This document shows, piece after piece, positions 32,824-41,269 of a DNA stretch of 64,000 nt. Below the pieces are notes generated by a model. The model did not search any database. It was not told where the DNA came from and saw only the letters and a list, made by a program, of their open reading frames with translations. The DNA is from an uncultured Dehalococcoidia bacterium (lineage in GTDB: Bacteria > Chloroflexota > Dehalococcoidia > Lucifugimonadales > UBA3495): NCBI GenBank assembly GCA_958296445.1, contig OY282565.1:3805570-3869569 (forward strand). Reading direction: 5' to 3'. A program made the position numbers and the translations under genes. The first letter of the stretch is position 1, and every line of letters begins with the position of its first letter.

Positions 32824-35332
32824 CGGCGGCCTCCAGCGCCCCGCTCCAAACCGCCCTCAACCCGGCAACGCTCAACCCGATGCCACCCCCGGCCTCCGGC
32901 CCTATCTCCAAATCGTCGCCCCCCGTAAACCCCAGCAAACCCGCCGGCACCCCCCCATCCGCGGCCAGCCCCTCCAGCTCCCCAATGCGCCCCCCCTCCA
33001 CCGTAACCACAATCCGCGACTGCCTTTCCCCGAACAGCGCCGCGTCCCAGCGGGACCCCCCCCCGCCGTCCCCCTGCCACCGAAAACCCACGCCGCCCAG
33101 AATGCACCCTTCCGCCAGCGCCACCGCCAACCCCCCGTCCGAGCAGTCATGCGCCGACCGTATCAACCCCGCCGCGATACCCGCGCGGCACACCTCCTGC
33201 ACCCGCCCCTCCAGCTCCAAATCAATCCCCGGCTGCCCCGCCGTCAACCTATGCATCACCCGCAGATACTCGCTCCCCGCCAAATCCCCCGCCCCCGACT
33301 CCCCCGGCCCAGGCCCCAGCAGCACAACCGCCAGCCCCTCGCCGGGAAACCCCGCCCCCACCGCCCCGGCCGCATCCTCCAGCAGCCCCAGCGCCCCCAC
33401 CACCGGCGTAGGCAAAACCGCCTGCCCCTGCGTCTCGTTAAACAAACTAACATTCCCGCTAACCACCGGCGCATCCAGCCGCTCGCTCGCTAACGCCATC
33501 CCCCGGATACACTCCTCCAGTTGCCAATAAATATCAGGACGCAACGGATTGCCGAAATTCAGGCAGTCCGTAAGCGCCAGCGGACGCGCCCCAACGCAGG
33601 AAAGATTGCGGCAAACCTCCGCAACCGCTATCTGCCCCCCCACAAATGGATCCAGCAAACAATGCCGCCCGTTCCCGTCCACCGCCAGCGCAATCGCCTT
33701 GCCCGTCCCCTTAACCCGCAAAACCGCCGCGTCGCTGCCCCCCGGCCCCGCCACCGTATTAGTCTGCACCTGATAATCATATTGACGGTAAACCGCCTGC
33801 CGACTAGCGATATTGGGCGAAGCCAGCAGCCGCAACAAAGTTTCCCCCGGCCCGCACTCCGGCAACGCCAAACCCTCCAGCGAAAACCCCCGACGCGCCA
33901 GATCCTCCGCCGACGCGCGCCCCTCCAGCCGGTACACCGGCGCCTCCGACAAAGGCAGCACCGGCAGATGCGCCACCAGCTCCCCCCCGTCATATATCCG
34001 CGCCACCGGCTCCGCAATCACCCGCCCAATCTCCTCGCAATCCACATCCCACCGCCGGAACACCGCCCGCACCTCCTCGACCCGCTCCGGCAAAGCAACC
34101 AGCAGCATCCGTTCCTGCGACTCCGACAGCATCACCTCATAGGCACTCATACCCCCCTCCCGCCGCACCACCCGCGCCAAATCAATGCAGACGCCCCGCC
34201 CCGCCCGCGCCGCCGACTCGATAACCGCGCTCGTAAGCCCTGCCGCCCCCAAATCCTGAATCGCCAGCACCGCCCCCGTATCCACCGCCTCCAGACACGC
34301 CTCGATAAGCGCCTTCTCCAGAAAAGGATTACCCACCTGCACCGTAGGCCGCAGCTCCGCCTCCTCCTCGAAAGTCCGCGACGCCAGCCCCGACGCCCCA
34401 TGAATCCCGTCCCGCCCCGTCCCCGCCCCCGCCAGCAACAACACGCTACCCGGCACCCGAGCCGCCGCCGACGCCAGCCGCGACTTCTCAATAACCCCAA
34501 CGCACATAGCATTTACCAGCGGATTATGCGAATAAGCCGGGTCAAAATAAATCTCCCCCCCCACATCAGGCACCCCAATACAATTCCCATACCAAGAAAT
34601 CCCCCGCACAACCCCCCCAAACAAATAACGATTCCGCCCAACCACCGCGCCATCACCCCCCCCGGACTCCGCGCCACTCGCCACTATAGACGCCGCGCCA
34701 TCATCCCCACCGGACGCCGCGCCACCAACAACGCCGGACTCCGCGCCACGCGCCGCTACAGACGTAGGGCCATCCCCCCCGCCGGACGCCGCACCACCAA
34801 CCACATCATCCGCCGCTATAGACGCAGAGCCGCCAACCCCGTCAGACGCCGGGCTATGCGCCGCTATAGACGTAAGGCCATCACCCCCCCCAAACGCCGC
34901 CCCACCATCCCCCCCATCCAACGGCCCAAACCGCAAAGAATTAAGCAACGCGACCGGCCGGGCCCCCATAGCCAAAACATCCCGCACAATTCCCCCAACC
35001 CCGGTAGCCGCCCCCTGAAAAGGCTCCACCGCCGAAGGATGATTATGCGACTCCACCTTAAACACCACCGCCAGCCCGTCCCCGATGTCCACCGCCCCCG
35101 CATTCTCCGCCCCCGTCTCCGAAAGCGCCGCCCCCACCCCCGGCCCCCGCCGCGTATGCCGGAACATCCCCAACAAAGCCCGCGAATGTTTATACCCGCA
35201 ATGCTCGCTCCACAACGCCCCGAACATCCCCAGCTCCACCCCATTAGGCTCCCGCCCCAGCCGCTCCACAATCAAATCATACTCAGCCCGAGTAAGCGCA
35301 ATCTCATCCAGAACATCCTGCCCAACAACCAT
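32816..35332 (-). CDS. purL: Phosphoribosylformylglycinamidine synthase, large (PurL) subunit, with low-complexity insert
   Basis: Small-type PurL of about 838 residues from ATG 35332 (MVVGQDVLDEIALTRAEYDL). Motifs: LGMFGALWSEHCGYKHSRAL, FKVESHNHPSAVEPFQGAAT (ATP/metal site), IQDLGAAGLTSA, VMLSESQERML, VSGNVSLFNET and SAHDCSDGGLAVALAEG. It makes FGAM in purine synthesis together with PurS and PurQ. About 95 Gly/Ala-rich residues (34645-34920) interrupt the conserved segment between NSLRFGPLD and NRYLFGGVVRGIS and are absent from normal PurL; the flanking catalytic parts are intact. Confidence 0.93.
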   Translation of the reverse strand: MVVGQDVLDEIALTRAEYDLIVERLGREPNGVELGMFGALWSEHCGYKHSRALLGMFRHTRRGPGVGAALSETGAENAGAVDIGDGLAVVFKVESHNHPSAVEPFQGAATGVGGIVRDVLAMGARPVALLNSLRFGPLDGGDGGAAFGGGDGLTSIAAHSPASDGVGGSASIAADDVVGGAASGGGDGPTSVAARGAESGVVGGAASGGDDGAASIVASGAESGGGDGAVVGRNRYLFGGVVRGISWYGNCIGVPDVGGEIYFDPAYSHNPLVNAMCVGVIEKSRLASAAARVPGSVLLLAGAGTGRDGIHGASGLASRTFEEEAELRPTVQVGNPFLEKALIEACLEAVDTGAVLAIQDLGAAGLTSAVIESAARAGRGVCIDLARVVRREGGMSAYEVMLSESQERMLLVALPERVEEVRAVFRRWDVDCEEIGRVIAEPVARIYDGGELVAHLPVLPLSEAPVYRLEGRASAEDLARRGFSLEGLALPECGPGETLLRLLASPNIASRQAVYRQYDYQVQTNTVAGPGGSDAAVLRVKGTGKAIALAVDGNGRHCLLDPFVGGQIAVAEVCRNLSCVGARPLALTDCLNFGNPLRPDIYWQLEECIRGMALASERLDAPVVSGNVSLFNETQGQAVLPTPVVGALGLLEDAAGAVGAGFPGEGLAVVLLGPGPGESGAGDLAGSEYLRVMHRLTAGQPGIDLELEGRVQEVCRAGIAAGLIRSAHDCSDGGLAVALAEGCILGGVGFRWQGDGGGGSRWDAALFGERQSRIVVTVEGGRIGELEGLAADGGVPAGLLGFTGGDDLEIGPEAGGGIGLSVAGLRAVWSGALEAAGG
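34645..34920 (-). repeat. In-frame degenerate repeat inside purL
   Basis: Repeats of roughly 75-80 bases built on CGCCGCTATAGACGTAGGGCC and CCGGACGCCGCACCACCAAC encode blocks such as GGAASGGGDGPTSVAARGAE and SGVVGGAASGGDDGAASIVA. All copies keep the purL frame. They resemble an intergenic-type repeat that was captured in the coding region and expanded. Confidence 0.8.
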
Positions 35333-35413
35333 AACAGCCCCCAACAACCACAAAGAATCCCCCGCAATACTACCACACCCCCCGCAACCACGCCCAAACC
35401 CCAAAAAAATCCC

Positions 35414-35447
35414 CTCCCCCTCCGGGGGAGGGTTAGGGTGGGGGCGT
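35414..35447. repeat. REP palindrome CCTCCGGGGGAGGGTTAGGG
   Basis: CCCCTCCCCCTCCGGGGGAG with GGTTAGGGTGGGGGCGTC following. The same sequence is found in-frame inside the MaoC-type gene at 63230-63270. It lies between the purL start and the promoter of the membrane-protein gene. Confidence 0.8.
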
Positions 35448-35463
35448 CCCCCCCCCCAACCCC

Positions 35464-35493
35464 TTGCCCAACCCCCATTCCGCGGCGTATAAT
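35464..35493 (+). promoter_or_regulatory. Sigma-70-type promoter of the membrane-protein gene
   Basis: TTGCCC (35464-35469), an 18-base spacer and a perfect TATAAT (35488-35493). Transcription would start near 35500, ahead of a GGGAG ribosome-binding site and the start codons at 35537/35539. Confidence 0.65.
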
Positions 35494-35538
35494 CCGCCCC
35501 GGACAAAAAACCGCAAACAAACCACCGGGAGCTCGGAT

Positions 35539-37323
35539 GTGCCAAACAACCCTCCCAAATCCGCGCTCCCCGCACTTACCCCCCCCCCCCCCCCCCCCGA
35601 CTCTCGCCCCCTAAATCCCAACATCGCAACCCTCGGCTACCTATTCTTCTGCCTAAACGCCCTCTTCCTCGCCTGCCTATCCGTAGCCAACCCCGGCGCA
35701 TACAGCACAATAACCTACGAGGACTCCTGGGTAGAATATCTAACCCCGGCCTGGTTTCTCTTGACCGCCCTGATACTGTTCGCCACGGCCCTAGCAGAGC
35801 AACGACTCCCCCGCCGCTGCGTCTACATCCTAGCCGCCATCGCCTTCCTGTTCGCCGTAGGCGAGGAACTCAGTTGGGGCCAGCGAATAATCGGATTCGC
35901 CACCCCCGATTTCCTGCTGAACATCAACCGCCAAGACGAGGTCAATCTCCACAACATCAATATCACCCTCGGAAAATTTGAAGTAATCTTCCAAGTAGCA
36001 ACAACCCTTCTGTGTATGATAACCGCCGCCGCCTTCTTTTGCCGGAAAAAAACCCTATTCGGAATCCCCCTGCCGTCAATCCTGCTGGTATTGGCCTTCC
36101 TAACCGTTCTATCCTACCGCTCAGCAGGGCTGGACATCCTCAGTTTCGACTTTATCTCCTTTATTACTGACGGAGAAAAAGCCCTCTTACTATTCTTCGC
36201 CATCTACGCCTTAATCTCCCGCCAACCCAAAGAGCTCATTGCCGCCACCGCCGCCGCCTTCGCCCTCATCCTAGCCATCGCCTACGCGCATCATAGCAAC
36301 GGCATACCTGGCAACAACATTTTCGAAGCGCACGAATATCTGTTCAGCGCCGTCTGCTTTTTCTACGCTCTGGATCTGCTCCTAGCCCAAAAATCGGCCC
36401 ACCGCCGGCTCGCAACCACCTTCGCCAAACTAAAACTGCCAACCAGCCGAATCCCATTCCCCCCCAAACTAAAACTGCCAACCGGATGGATCCCGTTCCA
36501 ACCCGCCATCAAACCCGGCCCGGACGTCTCTACAGCAGCCCGGCCCAACGCCGCCCTAGCCCGAAATCTTACCCCGACGCCCTGGCTAATCGCCTGCCTA
36601 ACCATAATCGCCGCCAGCAGCGGATTAGCCTATTTCGCACATTTCACCGAACAAGCCAAAATCGCCGCCATCGAGGAAAGATACCAACAAATCCAATCCC
36701 TAACGCCCGACATAACCTCCAACTTCAACGTCTATCTAACCGGCAAAGAACTAACCTACTTCAAAGACCCCTGCCTACCGGGAGACACCGACCCCCACTT
36801 TTTACTACGCATCACCCCCGCCGACAACAAAAGCCTGCCCTACGACCGACAGCGCCACGGCTACGAAGCCCTAGACTTTCCCAGCAAAGCCTTCGACCGC
36901 GCAACAAAAATCCCAACCCTAGACAACAAATGCCTAGCAATAATCCCCCTCCCAAACTACCCCATAACCAACATCCAAACCGGCCAATACACCTCCGTCA
37001 TAGGCTGGATCTGGCAAGCGGAAATCCCCCCGTCCCCCGCAGGGCCGCAAACCCGTGCGCCCAACACCGCCGCCCCCGTAGGGGCGCACAGCCGTGCGCC
37101 CGCCACCCTAGCCGAAATCAAGGAAAAATACCAACAAATCCAATCCCTAACGCCCGACATCACCGCCACCTTCAACGTCTACCTAATCGAAAAAGAACTA
37201 ACCTACCTAAAAGACCCCTGCCTCCCAACCGACATCGAACCCCGCTTCCTACTGCACCGGTTCTGTTCCATTTGCTGGGTAGTTGGCATAGGTAAAGTCA
37301 ATCAGGAGCGACGCCAAGAATGA
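35539..37323 (+). CDS. Polytopic membrane protein, 3' end replaced by a mobile element
   Basis: Eight or so membrane segments (for example LGYLFFCLNALFLACLSVA, LILFATALAEQRLPRR, LLLFFAIYALIS) are followed by a periplasmic-type domain YQQIQSLTPDITSNFNVYL ... VIGWIWQAE, which then begins a second time (YQQIQSLTPDITATFNVYL). The second copy is cut after PRFLLH by the element at 37259, so the last 20 residues are element-encoded. ATG at 35537 has the better ribosome-binding site but is out of frame with the body because of a 20-C tract; GTG at 35539 is in frame. Function unknown. A palindromic repeat is embedded in-frame at 37078-37101. Confidence 0.65.
   Translation: MPNNPPKSALPALTPPPPPPDSRPLNPNIATLGYLFFCLNALFLACLSVANPGAYSTITYEDSWVEYLTPAWFLLTALILFATALAEQRLPRRCVYILAAIAFLFAVGEELSWGQRIIGFATPDFLLNINRQDEVNLHNINITLGKFEVIFQVATTLLCMITAAAFFCRKKTLFGIPLPSILLVLAFLTVLSYRSAGLDILSFDFISFITDGEKALLLFFAIYALISRQPKELIAATAAAFALILAIAYAHHSNGIPGNNIFEAHEYLFSAVCFFYALDLLLAQKSAHRRLATTFAKLKLPTSRIPFPPKLKLPTGWIPFQPAIKPGPDVSTAARPNAALARNLTPTPWLIACLTIIAASSGLAYFAHFTEQAKIAAIEERYQQIQSLTPDITSNFNVYLTGKELTYFKDPCLPGDTDPHFLLRITPADNKSLPYDRQRHGYEALDFPSKAFDRATKIPTLDNKCLAIIPLPNYPITNIQTGQYTSVIGWIWQAEIPPSPAGPQTRAPNTAAPVGAHSRAPATLAEIKEKYQQIQSLTPDITATFNVYLIEKELTYLKDPCLPTDIEPRFLLHRFCSICWVVGIGKVNQERRQE
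35579..35598 (+). repeat. Homopolymer of 20 C inside the 5' coding region
   Basis: Twenty consecutive C between GCACTTA and GACTCTCG, 40 bases after the start codons of the membrane-protein gene. A change of one C (to 21) would bring the better start, ATG 35537, into frame. Such tracts are typical of phase-variable surface genes but also of sequencing error. Confidence 0.9.
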
Positions 37324-37839
37324 TTAGCTACTACGAACTGCTAGGCGTATCACCGGGCGCAACGGACGCACAAATTAAGGAGGCATTTCAGGCGAGGTCA
37401 ATGATATGCGACCCCCACTTTAACCACCCCGGTCTTGGTAAGGCAGGTGCTGACTTTTTGCGCTTACTGAATGACGCATTCCGCGCAATAGGAACGGCGG
37501 AAGCTAGGGCTGCTTATGCTCGTCGCATTCCGCACCGGGAACCTAGAACCCCAGTTCAATTAGACTGGCAGCAATCAAAGGACAGCAAGGGGGTGTTCTA
37601 TTTCCAGTCTGACAAATGGAGATGGAGACTCACTGTCAAAGAATTGCCGGAAGGATGGTACATTTATAGCGCATGGGACAGCGTTGAAACTCTGATTCCG
37701 TGGACTTGGAGAGACGAAGACGGCCAGCCGTTTCATACTTGGCAAGCCGCTGCATCCGCTTGTGAGCAAAGGGTACTTGAGGAACTCCGGTTGAGGGACA
37801 CGTGATTTGTGCCGACTACCCAGCAAATGGAACAGAACC
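37259..37839 (+). mobile_element. TIR-flanked cargo element a (J-domain-like gene, no transposase)
   Basis: A 581-bp element bounded by GGTTCTGTTCCATTTGCTGG at the left and its inverse CCAGCAAATGGAACAGAACC at the right. The ends match those of the transposase-bearing element b (37956-39488) except for one base. The only gene inside is 37320-37805. Flanks ACTGCACC and GACTCAGG do not match, so a rearrangement has separated its target duplications. Confidence 0.85.
37320..37805 (+). CDS. J-domain-like protein carried by element a
   Basis: 161 residues. MISYYELLGVSPGATDAQIK and FLRLLNDAFRAIGTAEARAA are the first and third helices of a DnaJ J-domain. The loop where HPD is expected reads CDPHFNHPG, so the motif that stimulates Hsp70 is not conserved (DPH instead of HPD). 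The C-terminal 85 residues are unrelated to known DnaJ domains (FQSDKWRWRLTVKELPEGWY). It is the sole cargo of a transposable element. A chaperone role is therefore doubtful. Confidence 0.65.
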   Translation: MISYYELLGVSPGATDAQIKEAFQARSMICDPHFNHPGLGKAGADFLRLLNDAFRAIGTAEARAAYARRIPHREPRTPVQLDWQQSKDSKGVFYFQSDKWRWRLTVKELPEGWYIYSAWDSVETLIPWTWRDEDGQPFHTWQAAASACEQRVLEELRLRDT

Positions 37840-37955
37840 GACTCAGGAGGTCCACGGTGATTGGGCGGTAGGACATAAACGTTAGAAAAGCGAATATCAG
37901 CAGGATTGACGGCAGGGGGATTCCGAGTAGCCGGTCTTTTCGGATAAAGAACGCG
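37840..37955 (-). pseudogene. Inverted fragment of a paralogue of the membrane protein
   Basis: On the minus strand these 116 bases encode FIRKDRLLGIPLPSILLIFA and FLTFMSYRPITVDLLS, clearly homologous to CRKKTLFGIPLPSILLVLAF ... SYRSAGLDILS in the gene at 35539. It is sandwiched between elements a and b, in the opposite orientation to its relative. This marks a rearrangement breakpoint; the rest of the paralogue is not in the window. Confidence 0.8.
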
Positions 37956-37998
37956 GGTTCTGTTGCATTTGCTGGGTAGCTGGCATAGGATACCAGCG

Positions 37999-38856
37999 AT
38001 GGGGCATTTGTGCGGGTCATCCTGTAAGCGAAAAAGCGGCCTTGCCTGCGAAACCTGCCGGACTTCAGGCAAGGGCAAGCGAGTAATCATCCTTGACGAA
38101 AACGGGAAACCCGTCAATCCGCCGACGCCTATCCATCCCCACGCCACCCCGCACGAAAAGGGGGCCGCGGTAGATATGTACTTTGACGGCCTATCCTACA
38201 GGCGCACGGCGGAAAACATCGGGCAATACTTTGACAGGAAAACCAACCCGGCAACAGTCTACCGATGGGTTAGGGAATTGACGGAAAGGGCGGATGAAAT
38301 CGTTAAGCCAATGAAGGTTGCCACCGGAGACGTATGGGTTGCCGATGAACTGGTGGTCAATGTCGGCGGCAAGAATTACTGGTTATTCAACGTGATGGAT
38401 AGCGACAGCCGGTTTGTGCTGGCGGCGTATCTATCCCCGGTAAGGACGACACGCGCCGCGGCGACGGCCTTGAGTCTGGCAAGGGAACGGGCGGAAAATC
38501 CGCCCCAGCAAGTCAAGACGGATGGGTTGCGGTCATACCGGGATGCGTTGCCGCGGGCATTTCCAACCCGCCCGGTCAAGCACGTGGTGAGCAAGGGCAT
38601 ACGGGCGGAAATCAACAACAATCTGAGCGAGCGACTGCAAGGCACACTGCGAGACCGGGATAAGACGCTACGGGCATTGAAAAAGCGGGAAACCGGGCAA
38701 TCCTACATTGACGGGCTGGTACTCCACTACAATTATTTCCGCCCCCACGAAAGCCTGAAGGGAAAGCGGCCGGCTGAAGCGGCCGGGGCGGAATTGCCTT
38801 TCAACGATTGGGAAGGCGTGGCCGCGGTGAAAGTCAATAATGCTGGAGGGATATAG
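37999..38856 (+). CDS. DDE transposase, IS6/IS240-like
   Basis: 285 residues from ATG 37999 (MGHLCGSSCKRKSGLACETC); earlier codons belong to the terminal repeat. An N-terminal Cys-rich segment is followed by a helix-turn-helix (MYFDGLSYRRTAENIGQYFD). The DDE core shows DVWVADELVVNVGGKNYWLF (Asp), QVKTDGLRSYRDALP (Asp) and INNNLSERLQGTLRDRDKTL (Glu), then HYNYFRPHESLKGKRPAEAA. This arrangement fits the IS6/IS240 type DDE domain. The frame is intact, so the element is potentially active. Confidence 0.85.
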   Translation: MGHLCGSSCKRKSGLACETCRTSGKGKRVIILDENGKPVNPPTPIHPHATPHEKGAAVDMYFDGLSYRRTAENIGQYFDRKTNPATVYRWVRELTERADEIVKPMKVATGDVWVADELVVNVGGKNYWLFNVMDSDSRFVLAAYLSPVRTTRAAATALSLARERAENPPQQVKTDGLRSYRDALPRAFPTRPVKHVVSKGIRAEINNNLSERLQGTLRDRDKTLRALKKRETGQSYIDGLVLHYNYFRPHESLKGKRPAEAAGAELPFNDWEGVAAVKVNNAGGI

Positions 38857-38858
38857 CA

Positions 38859-39464
38859 ATGGGGACAATCTTGAACCACCCGGTGACCGAGAAAAAACAT
38901 ATCCTGCATTGGGCGGAAATTAACAGCGTCAGCTTGTTTGGCAATGCCTTTCCCTTTGGCGTTGAATGGGATTCCGCAGTTGAAGGCGTTGACATTGAGG
39001 AATGGGTTAATCCGCCATACGACGGCTGGACTATTGCCGGGTGGGAGTACCGCAGGCGGCCCAGTGCGCCCGGCGATGTAGTGGTTTATTTCAACCCGGC
39101 CGCGGATGGTTGCCCTACCCCCGAATGCCCGAGCAACCGGCTGATTATTGACATCCTCGAAAATCCCCATGACCTTGCTATGTCCCGATTGGAATGGGCA
39201 TTGCATATCCGCCCGGGAATCTCCCCCAATGAGCGGCTGTTGCTGATTCAACTGGCCGTATATGCCGACAGCGCCGGGCGATGTTCCCCTACTCAAAGCC
39301 ATCTATCCGATGTTACCGGGATTAAGGATTATAGTCTCCGAAACGCCATAAAAAAACTGGTAGCCGCCGGGCTTGTCGAAATTGAGCAACTGGGCTATCA
39401 AGGGAGACGCAACGTATACATTCTGGCTGGCGTACGCAACGGCTGGCAGACAATCCCCAAATGA
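38859..39464 (+). CDS. Winged-helix protein carried by transposon b
   Basis: 201 residues beginning MGTILNHPVTEKKHILHWAE. The C-terminal 80 residues form a helix-turn-helix with wing: SPTQSHLSDVTGIKDYSLRN and AIKKLVAAGLVEIEQLGYQG, as in replication-initiator-like or MarR-like domains. The N-terminal half is beta-rich and unrecognised. It starts two bases after the transposase stop and ends just inside the right terminal repeat, so it is cotranscribed with the transposase. It could regulate transposition; that is inference. Confidence 0.65.
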   Translation: MGTILNHPVTEKKHILHWAEINSVSLFGNAFPFGVEWDSAVEGVDIEEWVNPPYDGWTIAGWEYRRRPSAPGDVVVYFNPAADGCPTPECPSNRLIIDILENPHDLAMSRLEWALHIRPGISPNERLLLIQLAVYADSAGRCSPTQSHLSDVTGIKDYSLRNAIKKLVAAGLVEIEQLGYQGRRNVYILAGVRNGWQTIPK

Positions 39465-39501
39465 CTACCCAGCAAATGCAACAGAACCGTTCTGCTCAAT
39501 A

Positions 39502-40452
39502 TCATTCCCGAGTCTGCTCAAGCCACTCGGCCAGCCGTTCTGTTCCGACGTGGCGGTCTAGGAGGGTGGCGTAGTGGCGGGTTTTGGCTGGGCTGTGGGG
39601 GGTGGCGGCTTTGAGCAGGGATTCTAGGGCGTCGGCGGCGGCGATGGTGGATGCGGGGACTTGCAACAGGGGGATGTCGCGCTCGCGGGCTTCGGCTTTG
39701 ACGTATTCGGTGGGTTCGCCGGGGCCGGTGAGCAGCAGGCAGCGGGTTTGCGGCAGCATAGAGGCCATCTGGATGTCGGGCCGCTGGGCGCGGGTTATGA
39801 CTGCCTGGTTGGCGTAGCGTCCGAAATAGGTTGGGCCGTTGTCCATTATGTTGCCGCCAATCAGGTATCGCTCAACTAGGGCGTCGGCGTTCACCGGCTC
39901 TAGGGGCCAGACGGCACCTAGGCTCTCGCCTATCTGCGCCACGGTGGGGGCGAGCATAAGGCGGCTTTCGAGGATGACCACGGCGTTGGGGCCGGCGGTA
40001 TCACGCGCGGCGTCCAGCCGGTAGGGAGGCACGGCGTTGACTACCACCCCGGACAGCCGGGCGCCCCAGCGGGCGGCGGCGCGGTTGTCGGGCGGGTACG
40101 CTTGCACTTCCACGATACGGGCATCGGCGGCTTCGGCCAGTTCTGCGGCGGGCGCATCGGGGGCGGCTTCTACTATGACGGTGTCGTACCGGCGGCGCAG
40201 TTCGGCGATGGTTGCGGCTGCGGCGTCGGCGTTGGCGGATAGCGGCTGCGGCGGTGGGCCGACGGCTATGCCTAGGGTGGCGGTTAGGGCGTTGGACGCA
40301 AAGGAATAGTCGGCGTCGTTGCCGGGCGTTGTGGAATATGGTTTGTAGTAGGCGGCGGTGCGCCCGGCGTCGCGCAGGCGCGACAGTAGGGCGTAGGTTA
40401 GGCTGGTTTTGCCCGCGGTGGGGGTGGGGCTGGTGATTAGGATGACGGGCAT
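39502..40452 (-). CDS. P-loop/DRTGG-domain protein (dethiobiotin-synthetase-like)
   Basis: 316 residues from ATG 40452 (MPVILITSPTPTAGKTSLTY). The first half is a P-loop NTPase of the BioD/cobyrinate synthase type (TPTAGKTS, YYKPYST, VIVEAAPDAP). The second half (GGNIMDNGPTYFGRYANQAV, RPDIQMASMLPQTRCLLLTG) is a DRTGG-type domain, as found at the N-terminus of phosphotransacetylases. It probably senses or binds a nucleotide or acyl metabolite. Its first 40 codons occur again as a fragment at 41270-41402. Confidence 0.75.
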   Translation of the reverse strand: MPVILITSPTPTAGKTSLTYALLSRLRDAGRTAAYYKPYSTTPGNDADYSFASNALTATLGIAVGPPPQPLSANADAAAATIAELRRRYDTVIVEAAPDAPAAELAEAADARIVEVQAYPPDNRAAARWGARLSGVVVNAVPPYRLDAARDTAGPNAVVILESRLMLAPTVAQIGESLGAVWPLEPVNADALVERYLIGGNIMDNGPTYFGRYANQAVITRAQRPDIQMASMLPQTRCLLLTGPGEPTEYVKAEARERDIPLLQVPASTIAAADALESLLKAATPHSPAKTRHYATLLDRHVGTERLAEWLEQTRE

Positions 40453-40457
40453 ATTAG

Positions 40458-41225
40458 CTAGACTCTCTGGAAATTTCCTAGGATGCCCCATTTGCTGTAG
40501 GCAATGAGCGCATTAAGGCGTTCATCTAGGATTTCTGCATGGCGGTCTGTACCGGGTATTATGAAGTACACGCGGTCAGATACCCGACGCCACCACAAGC
40601 ACTGAGGGGGACGAGCTAGGTTCAACTCACCCATCAAACGCTCCGATATGCTCTTAATTCGCTCTTCCGCAGTGCCACGGCGTTGATTCAAGTGCTGATA
40701 TATGATGAAACTTCGACGCGGCTTCGCAAAGTGCTTGAGGTCGTCAGTGAATATGTACTTGGGACTTTCCTTGTGTTGAGGCTTAACTGATTTGGGAGCT
40801 AAGCCGTTATCAGGATCAAAGAAGATGAGATTTGCCTTGTATGTTTCGTTAAATGCTCTCCTAAGCCAATCATTGCGCTTGCCAACAGGTACAGGAACAT
40901 CGTAGTATTGCGTATTATCAGGCAAAATGCAGTTGTTACTGATTTGGCCGATGTTGCGCTTAATTTTGGCAATAAGACTTGTGCCGACCAATCGCTGAAG
41001 TGTGTCATATAGCACTGGATCACATACGCGGTACATCTGGTTGTTAGAATCTGAAACATTAAGATAGCCTATCCGGTTGCCATCGGCACTACCTGACTCG
41101 TTGCGATACCAGATGACAGCCAAGCGCAGAGGGTTGTCCAGTCGAGGCCCGGTAACTCCGCAGAGATACCGCAGCAACCCGAATTTGCCGAAATCTCCAA
41201 TGTCACCAACGAAACTATCTCGCAT
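40458..41225 (-). CDS. Conserved hypothetical protein (DxGDF family), paralogue 1
   Basis: 255 residues; start at 41225 (MRDSFVGDIGDFGKFGLLRY) with AAGGAGA upstream. Conserved features shared with the gene at 41404: the N-terminal D-I-G-D-F block, YRVCDPVLYDTLQRLVG, an ANLIFFDPDNGLAPKS motif resembling an acidic active-site loop, and SFIIYQHLNQRRGTAEERI. Members are widespread but uncharacterised; the acidic and His motifs would suit a hydrolase or nuclease. It ends five bases before the start of the P-loop/DRTGG gene. Confidence 0.7.
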   Translation of the reverse strand: MRDSFVGDIGDFGKFGLLRYLCGVTGPRLDNPLRLAVIWYRNESGSADGNRIGYLNVSDSNNQMYRVCDPVLYDTLQRLVGTSLIAKIKRNIGQISNNCILPDNTQYYDVPVPVGKRNDWLRRAFNETYKANLIFFDPDNGLAPKSVKPQHKESPKYIFTDDLKHFAKPRRSFIIYQHLNQRRGTAEERIKSISERLMGELNLARPPQCLWWRRVSDRVYFIIPGTDRHAEILDERLNALIAYSKWGILGNFQRV

Positions 41226-41269
41226 CGTGGTCTCCTTTGCTAACCTGAAACGTCTGGGTACTCGATGTT

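Larger units (their letters stand above)
37956..39488 (+). mobile_element. TIR-flanked transposon b (IS6/IS240-like transposase plus cargo)
   Basis: 1533 bp bounded by GGTTCTGTTGCATTTGCTGG and the inverse CCAGCAAATGCAACAGAACC in the form of ~25-bp terminal repeats. It carries a DDE transposase and a winged-helix gene two bases after it. Right flank GTTCTGCT (39489-39496) is the reverse complement of the right flank of element c at 49789-49796, suggesting inversion of the block between them. It is the probable source of transposase for elements a and c. Confidence 0.88.

Noticed and set aside
33521..35614. 697-codon open frame opposite purL
   Set aside because: Antisense shadow; composition is dominated by Arg, Pro and His, and purL motifs on the minus strand are decisive.
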